DNA from: Scilla litardierei | Taxonomy: Eukaryota > Streptophyta > Magnoliopsida > Asparagales > Asparagaceae | DNA: 64,000 nucleotides | Assembly (NCBI GenBank): GCA_030789695.1 | Contig: CM061141.1 | Coordinates: 169,646,807 to 169,710,806, forward strand | Direction: 5' to 3' | Shown: piece after piece, positions 1 to 9,573 of the stretch | Layout: every line of letters starts with the position of its first letter | Numbering within the stretch: the first letter of the stretch is position 1 | Made by a program: the position numbers and the translations under genes | Notes under the pieces: model-generated | Told to the model about the DNA's origin: nothing | The model's input: only the letters and a program-made list of their open reading frames with translations | Database searches by the model: none

Positions 1-937
1 AGTGTTTTCTCACTACAATGCGTTGACCGTGGAGAACCCGGTCAACGTGGTCAAGGGGCCCGCTTTGGGTCCCTCGGGGGCTTCGAATCGGTGCAGAAGG
101 GGCGAGGGGAAGCCTCGGCCCTGGTTGAGACGCTCGGCCTCGGACAGACGTGCTCGGCCTCGGCTGGAAGGGGGACGAGGGGTAGCCTCAGTCGCCCGGG
201 TAGATGCACGGCCGTCGGGTGGCGAGGGTGAGTCTCAGACCCGATTAGGACGCTCGGCCTTGGTAGGGCGTGCTCGGCCACGGAAGGCTGACGGTGAGGG
301 GAAGCCTCACTGTCCGGTTGATCGAGTGGTCAGAGAGGGGCGAGGGGTAGCCTCGGCCCGTTGGTCTGTTGCCCACCTGCGTAGACGAGAACGCTCGTCA
401 GGGGGCCGGACCTTGGTTCCGGCCGAATCCCCTCCGATGCCTAAGTCAGATAGAGATCTGAGAAAGGAGGCCCGGCGGAGACGGTCCGACTCGTGAGGAG
501 ATCGTGACGATGTCTCTTGGCACGAGCGGGGGAGGAAGGAGATGAATTGGGGGAACGAGGTCGTTGATGGAGTACCTTAGGTTTTGTTACCTGAGATGCG
601 GTCCCTTTCTTCGTCGTCTTCCTGACCCTTTTGTAGAGCTCCCAGCGTGATTGGCTCTGGCCCACGTCCCACGCCCGCCATCGACCGTGCCCCATCCGTC
701 CCCCCTTGCCGCCGCCCTCTCCGCCATGCCAGCACCTCCCCATTATCGCCATTTAGTGGTCGCGTGTCCGGGGGAGCGGTTTTCGCAGGAGTGGGCGAAC
801 GACTACCGGGTTATGGGGGCCGGGTCGGATCGACGTTTCGAGAGGGTCCCTTGTAGGGCCTTTGTCGAATGGGCTTTCAGGATGCAGGTGGGCTCTTGGG
901 CTCGTGCTTTATGGGTCTCGGTCAAATAGGCGTAACA
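1..937 (-). repeat. Left LTR (3' LTR of the minus-strand element)
   Basis: Aligns without net gaps to 6516-7452 (constant offset 6515). I count 8 mismatches by eye, about 99.1% identity. It ends at 937 just before the polypurine tract; the first 8 bases of the LTR are cut off by the window edge. The sequence is GC-rich and gives long spurious reading frames on both strands. Confidence 0.93.
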
Positions 938-950
938 ATTGCCCCCATCG
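938..950 (-). promoter_or_regulatory. Polypurine tract
   Basis: On the minus strand the bases just inside the 3' LTR read CGATGGGGGCAAT, directly followed by the LTR start TGTTACG. A purine-rich run abutting the 3' LTR is the expected plus-strand primer site. Confidence 0.7.
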
Positions 951-1402
951 GTCGGGTTGATCGGCCTCGGCCGGTTCGGCTCGGCCGATGTGACCTCTGC
1001 CGATTTTGACAGGCTCTCCAGTCGATGCCGACTCATTTATTAGTCGTCATCATGAGTTAGCCCGTTCGATGTTTTTAAGGCGCGGGCTCCGAAGCGCCGT
1101 CGGCCTTCAGGTGTTGCCACGTGTAGCGGCAAGCTTATCCCCGCCGCTCGCGGAGTCGCCTTAAGTTCGAGAAGTCGAAGGGTTTGTGAGCCGCCATTGG
1201 TGGGGTCGATCAGCCTCGGCTCGCTCAGATCACCCGTTATGTCTCCTGGGATTCCGAGCGGCGCTTTAATCGAGGTGAGGCCATAAATGCAGGTCATGAT
1301 GAGGCGGATCGATTGGTCTTCAACTGGCACCAATTTCGGAACGCCGCCGACTCTTCGAGCCTCGCCACACATTCTTGTCAGGCGCTTCGAATTCTCCCCT
1401 GG

Positions 1403-1410
1403 CATATAAG
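1403..1410 (+). promoter_or_regulatory. TATA box of the antisense gene
   Basis: CATATAAG lies about 150 bp upstream of the antisense gene's ATG, followed by a pyrimidine-rich leader starting around 1430. This suggests that the antisense gene has its own promoter inside the element and does not depend on the LTR. This is inferred from sequence only. Confidence 0.5.
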
Positions 1411-1554
1411 ATCCCCAGTTGTGTTGATCTCCACTACTTCTTCGCTCCTCCCGGTATTCAGAGCCTTCAGCAACTCGGAGTTCCCTGTCGCCTTCGCTTC
1501 TTTGTTCTCTCCAAACCAGTTGAAAATAGGTAATTCCTCTCTCGCTTTCATCCT

Positions 1555-3600
1555 ATGGCTGCTCTTAGGATAGGCAGTTCTGGCCGGAGGACGAGGGGTC
1601 CTCCGGAGTCCGGGCGGGGCGAACCCCGGCTAGGGGAGTCTGGTTCCCCCGCCGGGAGTCGTTCTCTTCAAGATAAGGGGAAGGAGAAACTTTTTCCAGA
1701 CTACGCCCGTGATGACGTGGCGTTGGCTGCCGTACGGCTTAATGTGCCCCCGGTTGTCCTCCGTACGCCGTCGAGGGCCCCTCCTTCGGTGGCCGCGGAG
1801 ATCCGGGAAAGATATCTCTGCTTCCCATACGAGGTTCGGGTTCCATTTGTCGACGAGCGGATTTGCCTTCCGAGGAGCAATGAGGTCGGCGTCTACGTTG
1901 AGATGTTCCACCTGGGTCTTCGCTTCCCGCTCCATCCCTTCTTCATCCAGGTCATGGAACATTTCACAGTGTCCCTGTGTCAGTTCACCCCGTGTTCGAT
2001 CGCGGTACTGATGGGCTTCGTGACGCTCTGCTGTACCCGTGGTCTGGAGCCGACTCTCCCCCTTCTCTTCTACTTTTACCAGGCCCAGACGGTCGGTCCG
2101 GGGTCATGGCTGCTACTCCGAGCTCGTTCGAGGAGGGAATGCCTGATCGGGTTACCCCGCTGGTCAGGGGATTGGAACTTGGATTATGTCTTCGTGGTCT
2201 TCTTGGGCGAGGCCCAGATTCTGACAAGCTGGGGCAGTTCTGTCCATTCTCGCCCGTCGTTAGTTCTCTCAGACGCCGACCAGGCAGCCGCTACGCTTCT
2301 GTTGGCTCTTCCTTTGGAAACGAAGTCCATTTGGTCTTTGTTGGACGACCTGCTCCTGAAGGCCGTCTTGTGGTCTCCGGGTAGGTTGCTTTTTCATCCC
2401 CTGATCGCCCTATGACTCATCCTGATTTCGGTCTCCTTTGCAGGGATGGCTGGCCGCGAATTCGTCCGTGACGTTGACGAGCTGATCCGTCGTGGAGCCG
2501 CTCGGAGCCGAGGTAGTACCTCTGGAAGGGCGCCTCGGAGGACCATTGAGGAGGAAGTGCGCCGAGCCGAGCCTGCCGTGGGTAAGGTGGCGGCCGCGCC
2601 TCCCGCCTCTTCTTCTGGCGATCCCCTTCCGGGGGGTGAGGATGGTGCGAGGCGGAAGCGTTCTCCTCCAGCGCCTTCGGAGCTCCACGGTGGAAAGAAG
2701 AGGAAGGAGGACGTGGATCCCTCCGGCCCGGCAGGTTCCGCGCTTCCCGTGGCGACCGCCGGGGATCCTTCGATAGCTTTGCCAGCCACCCCCCTCGCAG
2801 CGTCTTCGCCCGTATCGCCAGGGGTCGGGGCCTTGTTGGCGAGCGACTTGGCTTCGATTGTCGTCCCTGGGAGTTCGATGTTTGCTGACCGAGCAGTGGC
2901 CCAGCAGGTTGCCGAGGTCTCCGTCCCTCCCCGGGACCGCAGCCTCCTCAAGAAGATCCCGGCCGACAAGATGTCGGATTCCTTGGTCTGGATCCTCCAA
3001 CAGGTTCGGTTATCTTGCTATCCTCTCTTTCTCTTTATCCTCTTCTTAGCCCATGTCTCGTCTTTTCAGGGTTCAGCGCTCGCTGTGGAGTTACAGTGTC
3101 GAGCCGTCCGCTTGAGGGAGATGGAGGAGTCTTCCATGAGGGCTCAGGAGCGGGCCGGGGCGGCCGAGGTGGCCATGATGGAGGCCCAGATGGAGTCTCG
3201 GCGCCTCGCCCTCCGTGTGGCTGCGTTGGAGGGGCAAGTGGGTGACCTCGAGGGAAAGCTAGGGGATGCTCGTCAGTCGGCTGAGGAAGCGGCGGAGTCG
3301 TTCCGTCTGGAGAGGGAGGAGCTTCAGAGGGAGCTGTCGGACCGGCGTCAGGTAATGCGGCTGGCGGAGGAGGTGGAGAAGGGCGTCGTCGAGACCCTGG
3401 GGAAGGAGATCTTCGAGGTTCTCAGGGAGGCCTTCGGTAAGTATATAGACATCATCGCCCCCCGGATCGTCGAAGTCGTCCAGTCTTCCTTCCGGGAATG
3501 TGCGGAACGTGTCTGGCAAGCCCCTCCGCCAGTCGAGTCCCCTCGCTCCGAGCAGGGCGAAGTGCCCGAGGATGTGTCCTCCCGAGCTCGGGCTCCTTAA
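1555..3600 (+). CDS. Antisense extra ORF of the retrotransposon: Transposase_28-like domain plus coiled coil (three exons)
   Basis: Predicted exons are 1555-2380, 2444-3003 and 3070-3600, giving 638 residues. Intron 1 (2381-2443, 63 bp, GTAGGT...TTGCAG) leaves phase 1 and joins in frame to the second long open frame. Intron 2 (3004-3069, 66 bp, GTTCGG...TTTCAG) is a multiple of three and free of stops, so the frame reads through it. Residues about 95-160 (YLCFPYEVRVPF, then EVGVYVEMFHLGLRFPLHPF) resemble the Transposase_28 or 'putative gypsy-type transposon' family (PF04195). The second exon is rich in Pro, Ser and Ala. The third is a Glu/Arg-rich heptad-like coiled coil, followed by an acidic, Pro-rich tail. 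The start ATGGCTGCT has good plant context and follows a TATA box. In related elements such ORFs lie antisense between pol and the 3' LTR; their function is unknown. The open frame argues for recent selection or a young insertion. PF04195 membership should be confirmed by a profile search. Confidence 0.8.
2381..2443 (+). other. Intron 1 of the antisense gene
   Basis: It has a GT donor at 2381 and a CAG acceptor ending at 2443, with a pyrimidine-rich stretch before it. Removing it fuses two separate open frames without a frameshift, which is the main support. Confidence 0.7.
3004..3069 (+). other. Intron 2 of the antisense gene
   Basis: CAG/GTTCGG donor and TTTTCAG/GG acceptor enclose 66 T-rich bases that translate to a hydrophobic Leu/Phe run unlike the flanking charged coiled coil. 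The length divisible by three hides it in the open frame. Confidence 0.65.
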
Positions 3601-3960
3601 GCAGTCCCTCCCAGCCTTATCCTCAAATTTTTAAGCATCCGCTTCGCTTTGGGCCAGTCTACTTGAAATGGATCCCCGGCCCCCGCCATCTCCTTCAGCC
3701 CCGCGGCCAACAATTGCTGGTTGCATGGCCGCTAGCTTGGGTCACCTACTCTGGGTCTTTTGTCAACCAATTTTGCTTTGTCGGTGTTGATCTGAACTCT
3801 GTCATTTGTCGCGAGTAGACTGTTTGTAGGGTGTTCCCTTCGCCTTGATCCCCTGTAAATAAGACGCATTTTTGTACTCGGGTTAACTATTATAAATGAA
3901 ATCGACTTACTTGGAATTTTTTTGTACTTGGCGTTGTTGCCTGGTTCTTGGCTTGGGAAT
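3601..3960 (+). other. 3' untranslated region of the antisense gene
   Basis: After the stop at 3600 the sequence turns T-rich. Near 3858-3895 it holds AAATAAG and TATAAATGAAAT, weak near-upstream poly(A)-signal-like elements. No further coding potential is seen before the tandem array. Confidence 0.4.
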
Positions 3961-3967
3961 GGACGAA

Positions 3968-4585
3968 ACTGGCGTTGGCTGGGGGGATTCTCCCCAGACT
4001 TAGGGGCGCAGGAGTCGGTCAGCGAGGGCGAAGCTCCTCGACTTAGGACCGGCTGGCGTCCGTGCCTCCTGGGGAAACTGCCCCCAGACTTATGAGCGCT
4101 GGAGTCGGTCGGCGAGGGCAAAGCTCCTCGGCTTAGGACCGGTCGGCGTCCGTGCCTGCTGGGGGAATTGCCCCCAGTCTTATGAGAGCTGGAGTCGGTC
4201 GGCGAGGGCAAAGCTCCTCGGCTTAGGACCAGTCGGCGTCGTGCCTGCTGGGGGAGTCGCCCCCAGACTTATGAGCTCTGGACTTGGTCGGCGAGGGCCA
4301 AGCCCTTCGGCTTAGGACCGGTCGGCGTCCGTGCCGGCTGGGGGAATCGCCCCCAGACTTATGGGCACTGGAGTCGGTCGGCGAGGGCAAAGCTCCTCGG
4401 CTTAGGACCGGTCGGCGCCCGTGCTTTGCTGGGGGAGTCGCCCCCAGACTTATGTGCACTGGGGTCGGTCGGCGAGGGCCAAGCTCCTCGGCTTAGGACC
4501 GGTCAGCGTCCGCGTCTGCTGGGGGAATTGCTCCCAGACTTATGAGTGCCGGAGATAGTCAGTGAGGGCAAAGCTCCTCTTCCTC
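3968..4585 (+). repeat. Tandem array of about seven 90-bp units inside the retrotransposon
   Basis: The marker CTTAGGACC recurs at about 4042, 4132, 4222, 4311, 4401 and 4492, a period of about 90 bp. Each unit holds a near-perfect palindrome, CTGGGGGAATTGCCCCCAG or a close variant, followed by ACTTATGAG and a GGTCGGCGAGGG block. Hypervariable tandem repeats between the coding part and the 3' LTR are known in Tat-lineage elements and have been proposed as a source of new satellites. Confidence 0.9.
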
Positions 4586-4814
4586 CTCCAGTGAGGCGAC
4601 GGTCCCCGGCCTTTTGCGTTACTGGCGACATGTCAACTCCGTCGGAATTTTAAATAAAGACAATAAAAAGAAGGCGTTTGTACTCTCATGGGTCCAGTTG
4701 GACCGGTACATTTGGAGGAAACGGAAAAGGGGAAATGAAGCTAAACAGAGGGATGTAAAACTAGATATCTCCCTCATACTTAGGCTGCCCCCCGGGGGGA
4801 AGGATGTTGCCTGC

Positions 4815-6449
4815 TCACTCTACGATGCGGAGGGGGCCTTGGATGGTGTTGATCTTCTTCCCCTTGTCCGGCTGTGTGGAGGTCCCTTCTCCATGGGCCG
4901 GCTCGTCGGCCTGATTCCTGGCGTGCCCTCGGCTCATCAGCTTCTCAATGTCCTTCTTCAAATTCCAGCAATCTTCTGTGTCGTGACCATCGTCCTTATG
5001 GTACTTACAGTACTTCTCCCTGTTCTTCCCGCCTCTTTTAGCCTTCGGCGGGGGGCGATCAGCTCGCTCTTCCTTCTGTACTTGGGCGAGAATGGCGTCT
5101 GGGGTGGTGTCCCTCGCGCTTTCTCCCCGTTGCCTGTTCCTTTGTCTCTTTTCGGTCCGGTATCCTTCGGGGCTTGCTCGTCCGCCGTCGCCACGCTTGG
5201 TCCCTCGAGCGGTTTTTCCTGCATCCTCGGCCAAGGCCTCCTCGGTCAGCATAAAGCGTTCGGCCCTTGCCATGATCCCGGGGAGGTCCTTTGGGGGGTC
5301 GTTGTGCAGGGACTTCTTGAGGCCCCTGTGGCGAAGCCCTTTCTTAAGAGCCGTCTGGACCACCAGGTCAGGTGGGTTGTTCACGTTTAGCCTTTCCGCA
5401 TTGAAGCGGCGCATGAACTGTCGGAGTGGTTCGGCCGGGCCTTGCACTATGTTGAACAGATGTTCAGCACCAGGTTTGATCAGCCTCCCCGCCATGAACT
5501 GTTTGCAGAACAACTGGGCGAGTTGTTCGAAGCTGTCGATGGAGCGGCCGGGCAGGCTGTGGTACCAGATCCTCGCCGCTCCCCTGAGAGTAGAATAGAA
5601 GCCCCGGCAAAGCAGGTCATCGTCAGCTCCCTGGAAGGCCATGTCCCCCTCGTAGTCCATCACGTGGTGCGCCGGGTCTCCTATTCCATCGTACTTTCCC
5701 AGCACCGGGATCCGGAATCGGGAGGGGACCCGTGCGTCGGTTATTCTCCGTGACAAGGGGCATCGATCTCCGTGGATGCCTCCAGGGATGCTGTACTCGC
5801 CTGCCTCTGGATCGACCGGGGGTGGAGGTACCACCGGCGCCAGCGGGGCTGGCTCCGCAGCCTTCGCCACGCTGGGGGCCGGGCTGTCCCGACGTTCCCG
5901 ACTCCTCCTGCGGGAGCTCCTGCTCCGCTGCGATCGGTCTCTCAAGTGGTGTCGTTCGCTTCTCCTGCGGCGGGACGACCGCGATCGATGAGACGAGGCC
6001 GTCCTTGATTCGCCGTCCGTCCCTTCGGTCTCTCTTCGGCTCCTTTCACGATTGGGTGAGGAGGCGCGTGACCTCGCCTGACGAGAGCCGGCCAGCGTGA
6101 ACCGACGCTCCATGTTCGGTTTCCGGGTCCCGTGGTCGTCGACCACGGCGGACCGCAAGTGTGGGGGACCCCCCGCCCATCGATGGCTGTCGTCCAACGT
6201 GCCTCCGTTGGGTGGCGCAGGGCCGACGAGCTGCTTCACCGTTGCGACCAATGTCTGGAGGCTCGCGTTGGTCTCCTGAGCTAGGGCGCGGAGCTGTCCC
6301 TGCATGGCCAGTTCTGAGCCGCCGGTTTCTTCGGTGGAGAGGGTGGGGTGGCCGCTGACGGGCGTGTCCTCGGGATTGCCGTTTGTTGTGCCATTCCCCT
6401 CCTCCGGGATGGGGGGCATGCGCTTCCTCCCATTGCTGGCTCGTGCCAT
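4815..6449 (-). CDS. gag: Ty3/gypsy Gag protein (544 aa)
   Basis: The first ATG of the frame is at 6449; the frame itself is open upstream through the primer-binding site. The N-terminal 200 residues are basic and Ser/Arg-rich. Residues about 245-400 match the retrotransposon Gag family (PF03732-like), with landmarks DYEGDMAFQGADDDLLCRGF, ARIWYHSLP, QFMRRFNAE and KKSLHNDPP. Near residue 480 a zinc-knuckle-like CKYHKDDGHDTEDCWNLKKD follows a basic stretch. Its spacing, C-x2-H-x4-H-x4-C, is a variant of the usual CCHC. The protein stops shortly after KKINTIQGP, where related polyproteins continue into protease. Gag would form the particle and bind RNA. The intact frame means the element could supply Gag itself while borrowing pol. 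Confidence 0.88.
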   Translation of the reverse strand: MARASNGRKRMPPIPEEGNGTTNGNPEDTPVSGHPTLSTEETGGSELAMQGQLRALAQETNASLQTLVATVKQLVGPAPPNGGTLDDSHRWAGGPPHLRSAVVDDHGTRKPNMERRFTLAGSRQARSRASSPNRERSRRETEGTDGESRTASSHRSRSSRRRRSERHHLRDRSQRSRSSRRRSRERRDSPAPSVAKAAEPAPLAPVVPPPPVDPEAGEYSIPGGIHGDRCPLSRRITDARVPSRFRIPVLGKYDGIGDPAHHVMDYEGDMAFQGADDDLLCRGFYSTLRGAARIWYHSLPGRSIDSFEQLAQLFCKQFMAGRLIKPGAEHLFNIVQGPAEPLRQFMRRFNAERLNVNNPPDLVVQTALKKGLRHRGLKKSLHNDPPKDLPGIMARAERFMLTEEALAEDAGKTARGTKRGDGGRASPEGYRTEKRQRNRQRGESARDTTPDAILAQVQKEERADRPPPKAKRGGKNREKYCKYHKDDGHDTEDCWNLKKDIEKLMSRGHARNQADEPAHGEGTSTQPDKGKKINTIQGPLRIVE

Positions 6450-6489
6450 TGTTGGTGTGGTTTGCTTCTTCGTGGGACGGTTTCTCGTT

Positions 6490-6505
6490 CCCACAGACGG
6501 CGCCA
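6490..6505 (-). promoter_or_regulatory. Primer-binding site
   Basis: Two bases inside the 5' LTR end the minus strand reads TGGCGCCGTCTGTGGG. This form is common in plant Ty3/gypsy elements. The first nine bases fit the 3' end of a tRNA whose acceptor end is CGGCGCCA (tRNA-Asp type). The tRNA identity is an inference. Confidence 0.75.
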
Positions 6506-6507
6506 GA

Positions 6508-7452
6508 TGTTTCAGAGTGTTTTCTCACTACAATGCGTTGACCGTGGAGAACCCGGTCAACGTGGTCAAGGGGCCCGCTTTGGGTCCCTCGGGGGCTTCG
6601 AATCGGTGCAGAAGGGGCGAGGGGAAGCCTCGGCCCTGGTTGAGACGCTCGGCCTCGGACAGACGTGCTCGGCCTCGGCTGGAAGGGGGACGAGGGGTAG
6701 CCTCAGTCGCCCGGGTATATGCACGGCCGTCGGGTGGCGAGGGTGAGTCTCAGACCCGATTAGGACGCTCGGCCTTGGTAGGGCGTGCTCGGCCACGGAA
6801 GGCTGACGGTGATGGGAAGCCTCACTGTCCGGTTGATCGAGTGGTCGGAGAGGGGCGAGGGGTAGCCTCGGCCCGTTGGTCTGTTGCCCACCTGCGTAGA
6901 CGAGAACGCTCGTCAGGGGGCCGGACCTTGGTTCCGGCCGAATCCCCTCCGATGCCTAAGTCAGATAGAGATCTGAGAAAGGAGGCCCGGCGGAGACGGT
7001 CCGACTCGTGAGGAGATCGTGACGACGTCTCTTGGCGCGAGCGGGGGAGGAAGGAGATGAATTGGGGGAACGAGGTCGTTGATGGAGTACCTTAGGTTTT
7101 GTTACCTGAGATGCGGTCCCTTTCTTCTTCGTCTTCCTGACCCTTTTGTAGAGCTCCCAGCGTGATTGGCTCTGGCCCACGTCCCACGCCCGCCATCGAT
7201 CGTGCCCCATCCGTCCCCCCTTGCCGCCGCCCTCTCCGCCATGCCAGCACCTCCCCATTATCGCCATTTAGTGGTCGCGTGTCCGGGGGAGCGGTTTTCG
7301 CAGGAGTGGGCGAACGACTACCGGGTTATGGGGGCCGGGTCGGATTGACGTTTCGAGAGGGTCCCTTGTAGGGCCTTTGTCGAATGGGCTTTCAGGATGC
7401 AGGTGGGCTCTTGGGCTCGTGCTTTATGGGTCTCGGTCAAATAGGCGTAACA
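6508..7452 (-). repeat. Right LTR (5' LTR of the minus-strand element), complete, 945 bp
   Basis: Complete copy bounded on the minus strand by TGTTACG (outer end, 7452) and CTGAAACA (inner end, 6508), next to the primer-binding site. It is the partner of 1-937. Confidence 0.93.
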
Positions 7453-7738
7453 CACCGGAAGCAAGAACGTTACACTGTCCGCTTGAACTGGAGCGGTGAA
7501 GCTCGAGTTCAATAAGCGTCTGTGATAAAAACACAGAAAAGGGTCCTTGCATTTGCATACTCAGAACAACCAGAACACAACAAAGATATAAAGATAAAAG
7601 CCACATCCAGAGATTAAAAGTTCGTACACGAAATTAAACAGCCACAGCTGGGCTTAAAGTAGCAACAAAGAAACGTACACGAAAGTAACTACAATGACTG
7701 AAAGGAAACTAGGAAAGCAGTAAAGTGTCGGGCGTCCA

Positions 7739-7840
7739 CTAGTCCTCTACTGGAAGAGGCACTGCGTCGGGTGCGAACTCCTGACTCTCCAACTCTGGTG
7801 TCTCGTACTGGTCCTCCTGGTACTCAAGCTCAGAACCTGA
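7739..7840 (-). other. Short acidic coding-like tail inside the LTR-like sequence
   Basis: The minus strand reads an open stretch ending EFAPDAVPLPVED and a stop at 7739-7741. It is preceded by GTATGTCAG/G, which could be a splice acceptor. It may be the last exon of a short spliced LTR transcript or chance. I do not recognise the peptide. Confidence 0.2.
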
Positions 7841-7871
7841 CATACATCCACAAACATGAATGTATGTCAGC
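7837..7871. repeat. Perfect short inverted repeat
   Basis: CTGACATACAT and its complement ATGTATGTCAG are separated by about 12 bases, giving an 11-bp hairpin stem within the LTR-like sequence. Confidence 0.6.
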
Positions 7872-9566
7872 TAGGGGTCTGCAAGAAAAGGTAGCATCCC
7901 AAGGCAAAGTATATGACAGATATATGAATTTTAGAAGCATTAATAATTTAAGAAAAGTGACTGCATCAATTTAACATTTAACAATTCATAGAAACGGAAA
8001 CGAACAATCCTAGCATGCAGTTCTAGACGGTTGCAAGATTAAGGTTAAGATTTCTCGGAGTTCAATAGCATTTCAATTTCAAGATGACCAAGTTAGCGTT
8101 GCAATGTCCATGTCAAAGATTCACATCTAATCTAGGGTTCTCGCCTTTAGGTCGTGATGAGAAGGTCGTTCCTCTCACGGGGGCTTACCGTGATTGACGC
8201 TAACCCACCGCGTGCGGGTGGTGCTCTTGAGGAGAGTACCTTTCATACGCCCAGTGGCCGCTCAACCCTAACCCCACCCAAAAGTTTGCCGGAACACGAG
8301 CCGGCCTAGTCGACTCATACGACATCATGATATCACGATACCGCCTTCGAGGCGCACGATTTCACGATGTCCATATGGTTATGTATGTCAGGACTCACTG
8401 AACTTTACTGTTAACAATATTATAGTTTTATGGTGACAGTTCTACAAAGCGGAAACGGGTCGAATGACCGTTACCGCAATTTTAAATAATGACGAATATG
8501 TCCTGTTTGTTCAACTTGCTACAGAAATGATTTCTTTCTCTTATTGTTTGAAATGGGGATATATCATATGATATACCGTTGGATCCCAAATTTCGTCCTG
8601 GTCATTATGGTGTAAATTTTGTACGTCATTTCACGCCTAGTTTTTGAGTTACACAGCAATACATAAAGATGGCGCAACGGTGTCAAAACATCAAAAATTC
8701 ATATAAAATCAAATACTCGCCTGTTTTCGACGTTCTTGGTGTCGTTGGAATCGTCTCGACATGTACTACGCCGTGGAGGGTTTGGTTCGCTGTTTTGGCA
8801 GATCATAAAATCAGAATAAGTGTTTCTTGTTCAGGACAGATTTACAACAAACTCCTACGACGTCTAATCACCCAGTTTTATTAAGTTTTCTACTTTACGG
8901 TGTGGGTTAAGAGTTATAGGGGGGTAGATCTACTGACCTGAAGTGTAGCGAGGGATCGGATGACGTCAACGGGCAGTGGCGACGCGTGCGGTTCTGAAAC
9001 TTCAACGGCCACGCTACGAACTTGATGCGGTAGCGAGTAGCCGGCGGACAGCGGTTGTCAGCGAGCTCCGGGGGCTGTCGACGTCAGATCTGAGGGCGTG
9101 GAGCTGTCGGCTGTGTGTCTGGGCCGTGAGAAGCTGCGGGAGGGGCTGTGGAGATGGAGGTCGGCTGCCTGGAGTTGTCGGCGTGAGGAGGAGGAGAGGA
9201 GAGGCCGTGGGGTTGCTGCCGTGAGAAGGGGGCTCGGTTTGGAATCTCGGGGTGATGGAGGAGCCGTGGAGATGGAGTGAAGGAGGAGGAGATGGGGGTT
9301 GGTCGCGGTTGTGGGGGTTGCAGATCTTGGGAGAGGAAGGAGGAGTCCGGCGTTTAGGGGGGTGTTGCCGTGGCCTGCGGGATAGGGGAGGAAGGAAGGA
9401 GACTGCTCGTCCTTGAAGAAGAAGGAGAGGGGGTGTTTGGGTTGGTGGTGGCCGCTGCGTGGAGGTGAAAGGCCGGCCAAGCCTTTGGGTTGCGTGGAGA
9501 AAAATGGCAGGCGGCTGTGAACGGCTTGGGGAAGAGAAAAGTAAAGCTAGGGTTCTTTTACTAGGG

Positions 9567-9573
9567 TTTTATA
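9567..9573 (-). promoter_or_regulatory. TATA box of the LTR-like sequence
   Basis: The minus strand reads TATAAAACCCTAG, a canonical plant TATA context, upstream of a GC-rich leader-like stretch. Confidence 0.4.

Larger units (their letters stand above)
1..7452 (-). mobile_element. Non-autonomous Ty3/gypsy LTR retrotransposon, Tat-like, gag only with antisense gene
   Basis: Two direct repeats, 1-937 and 6508-7452, bound a 5570-bp interior. In minus orientation each LTR starts TGTTACG and ends CTGAAACA; the left copy lacks only its outermost 8 bases, which lie before the window. A primer-binding site, gag frame and polypurine tract are in the expected order for the minus strand. No protease, reverse transcriptase, RNase H or integrase motif is present: gag stops at the point where the protease would begin. 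The interior also holds an antisense (plus-strand) gene and a 90-bp tandem array. An antisense extra ORF with a Transposase_28-like domain and tandem repeats near the 3' LTR are traits described for the Tat lineage; the lineage call is inferred from these, not from an RT tree. The element must depend on an autonomous relative for pol. A candidate target duplication on the right side is CACCG (7453-7457); its partner is outside the window. Confidence 0.9.

Noticed and set aside
2..752. Frames of 164 and 103 aa, seen again at 6304-7267
   Set aside because: They lie in the GC-rich LTR and are repeated in both LTRs. They show no domain and no expected coding role.
4614..6100. Plus-strand frames opposite gag
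   Set aside because: They are shadows of the GC-rich gag gene. The minus frame carries the Gag and zinc-knuckle motifs.
9058..9480. Pro/Ser/Leu-rich 140-aa minus-strand frame
   Set aside because: It is low complexity, lies in the leader-like part of an LTR and resembles no domain.
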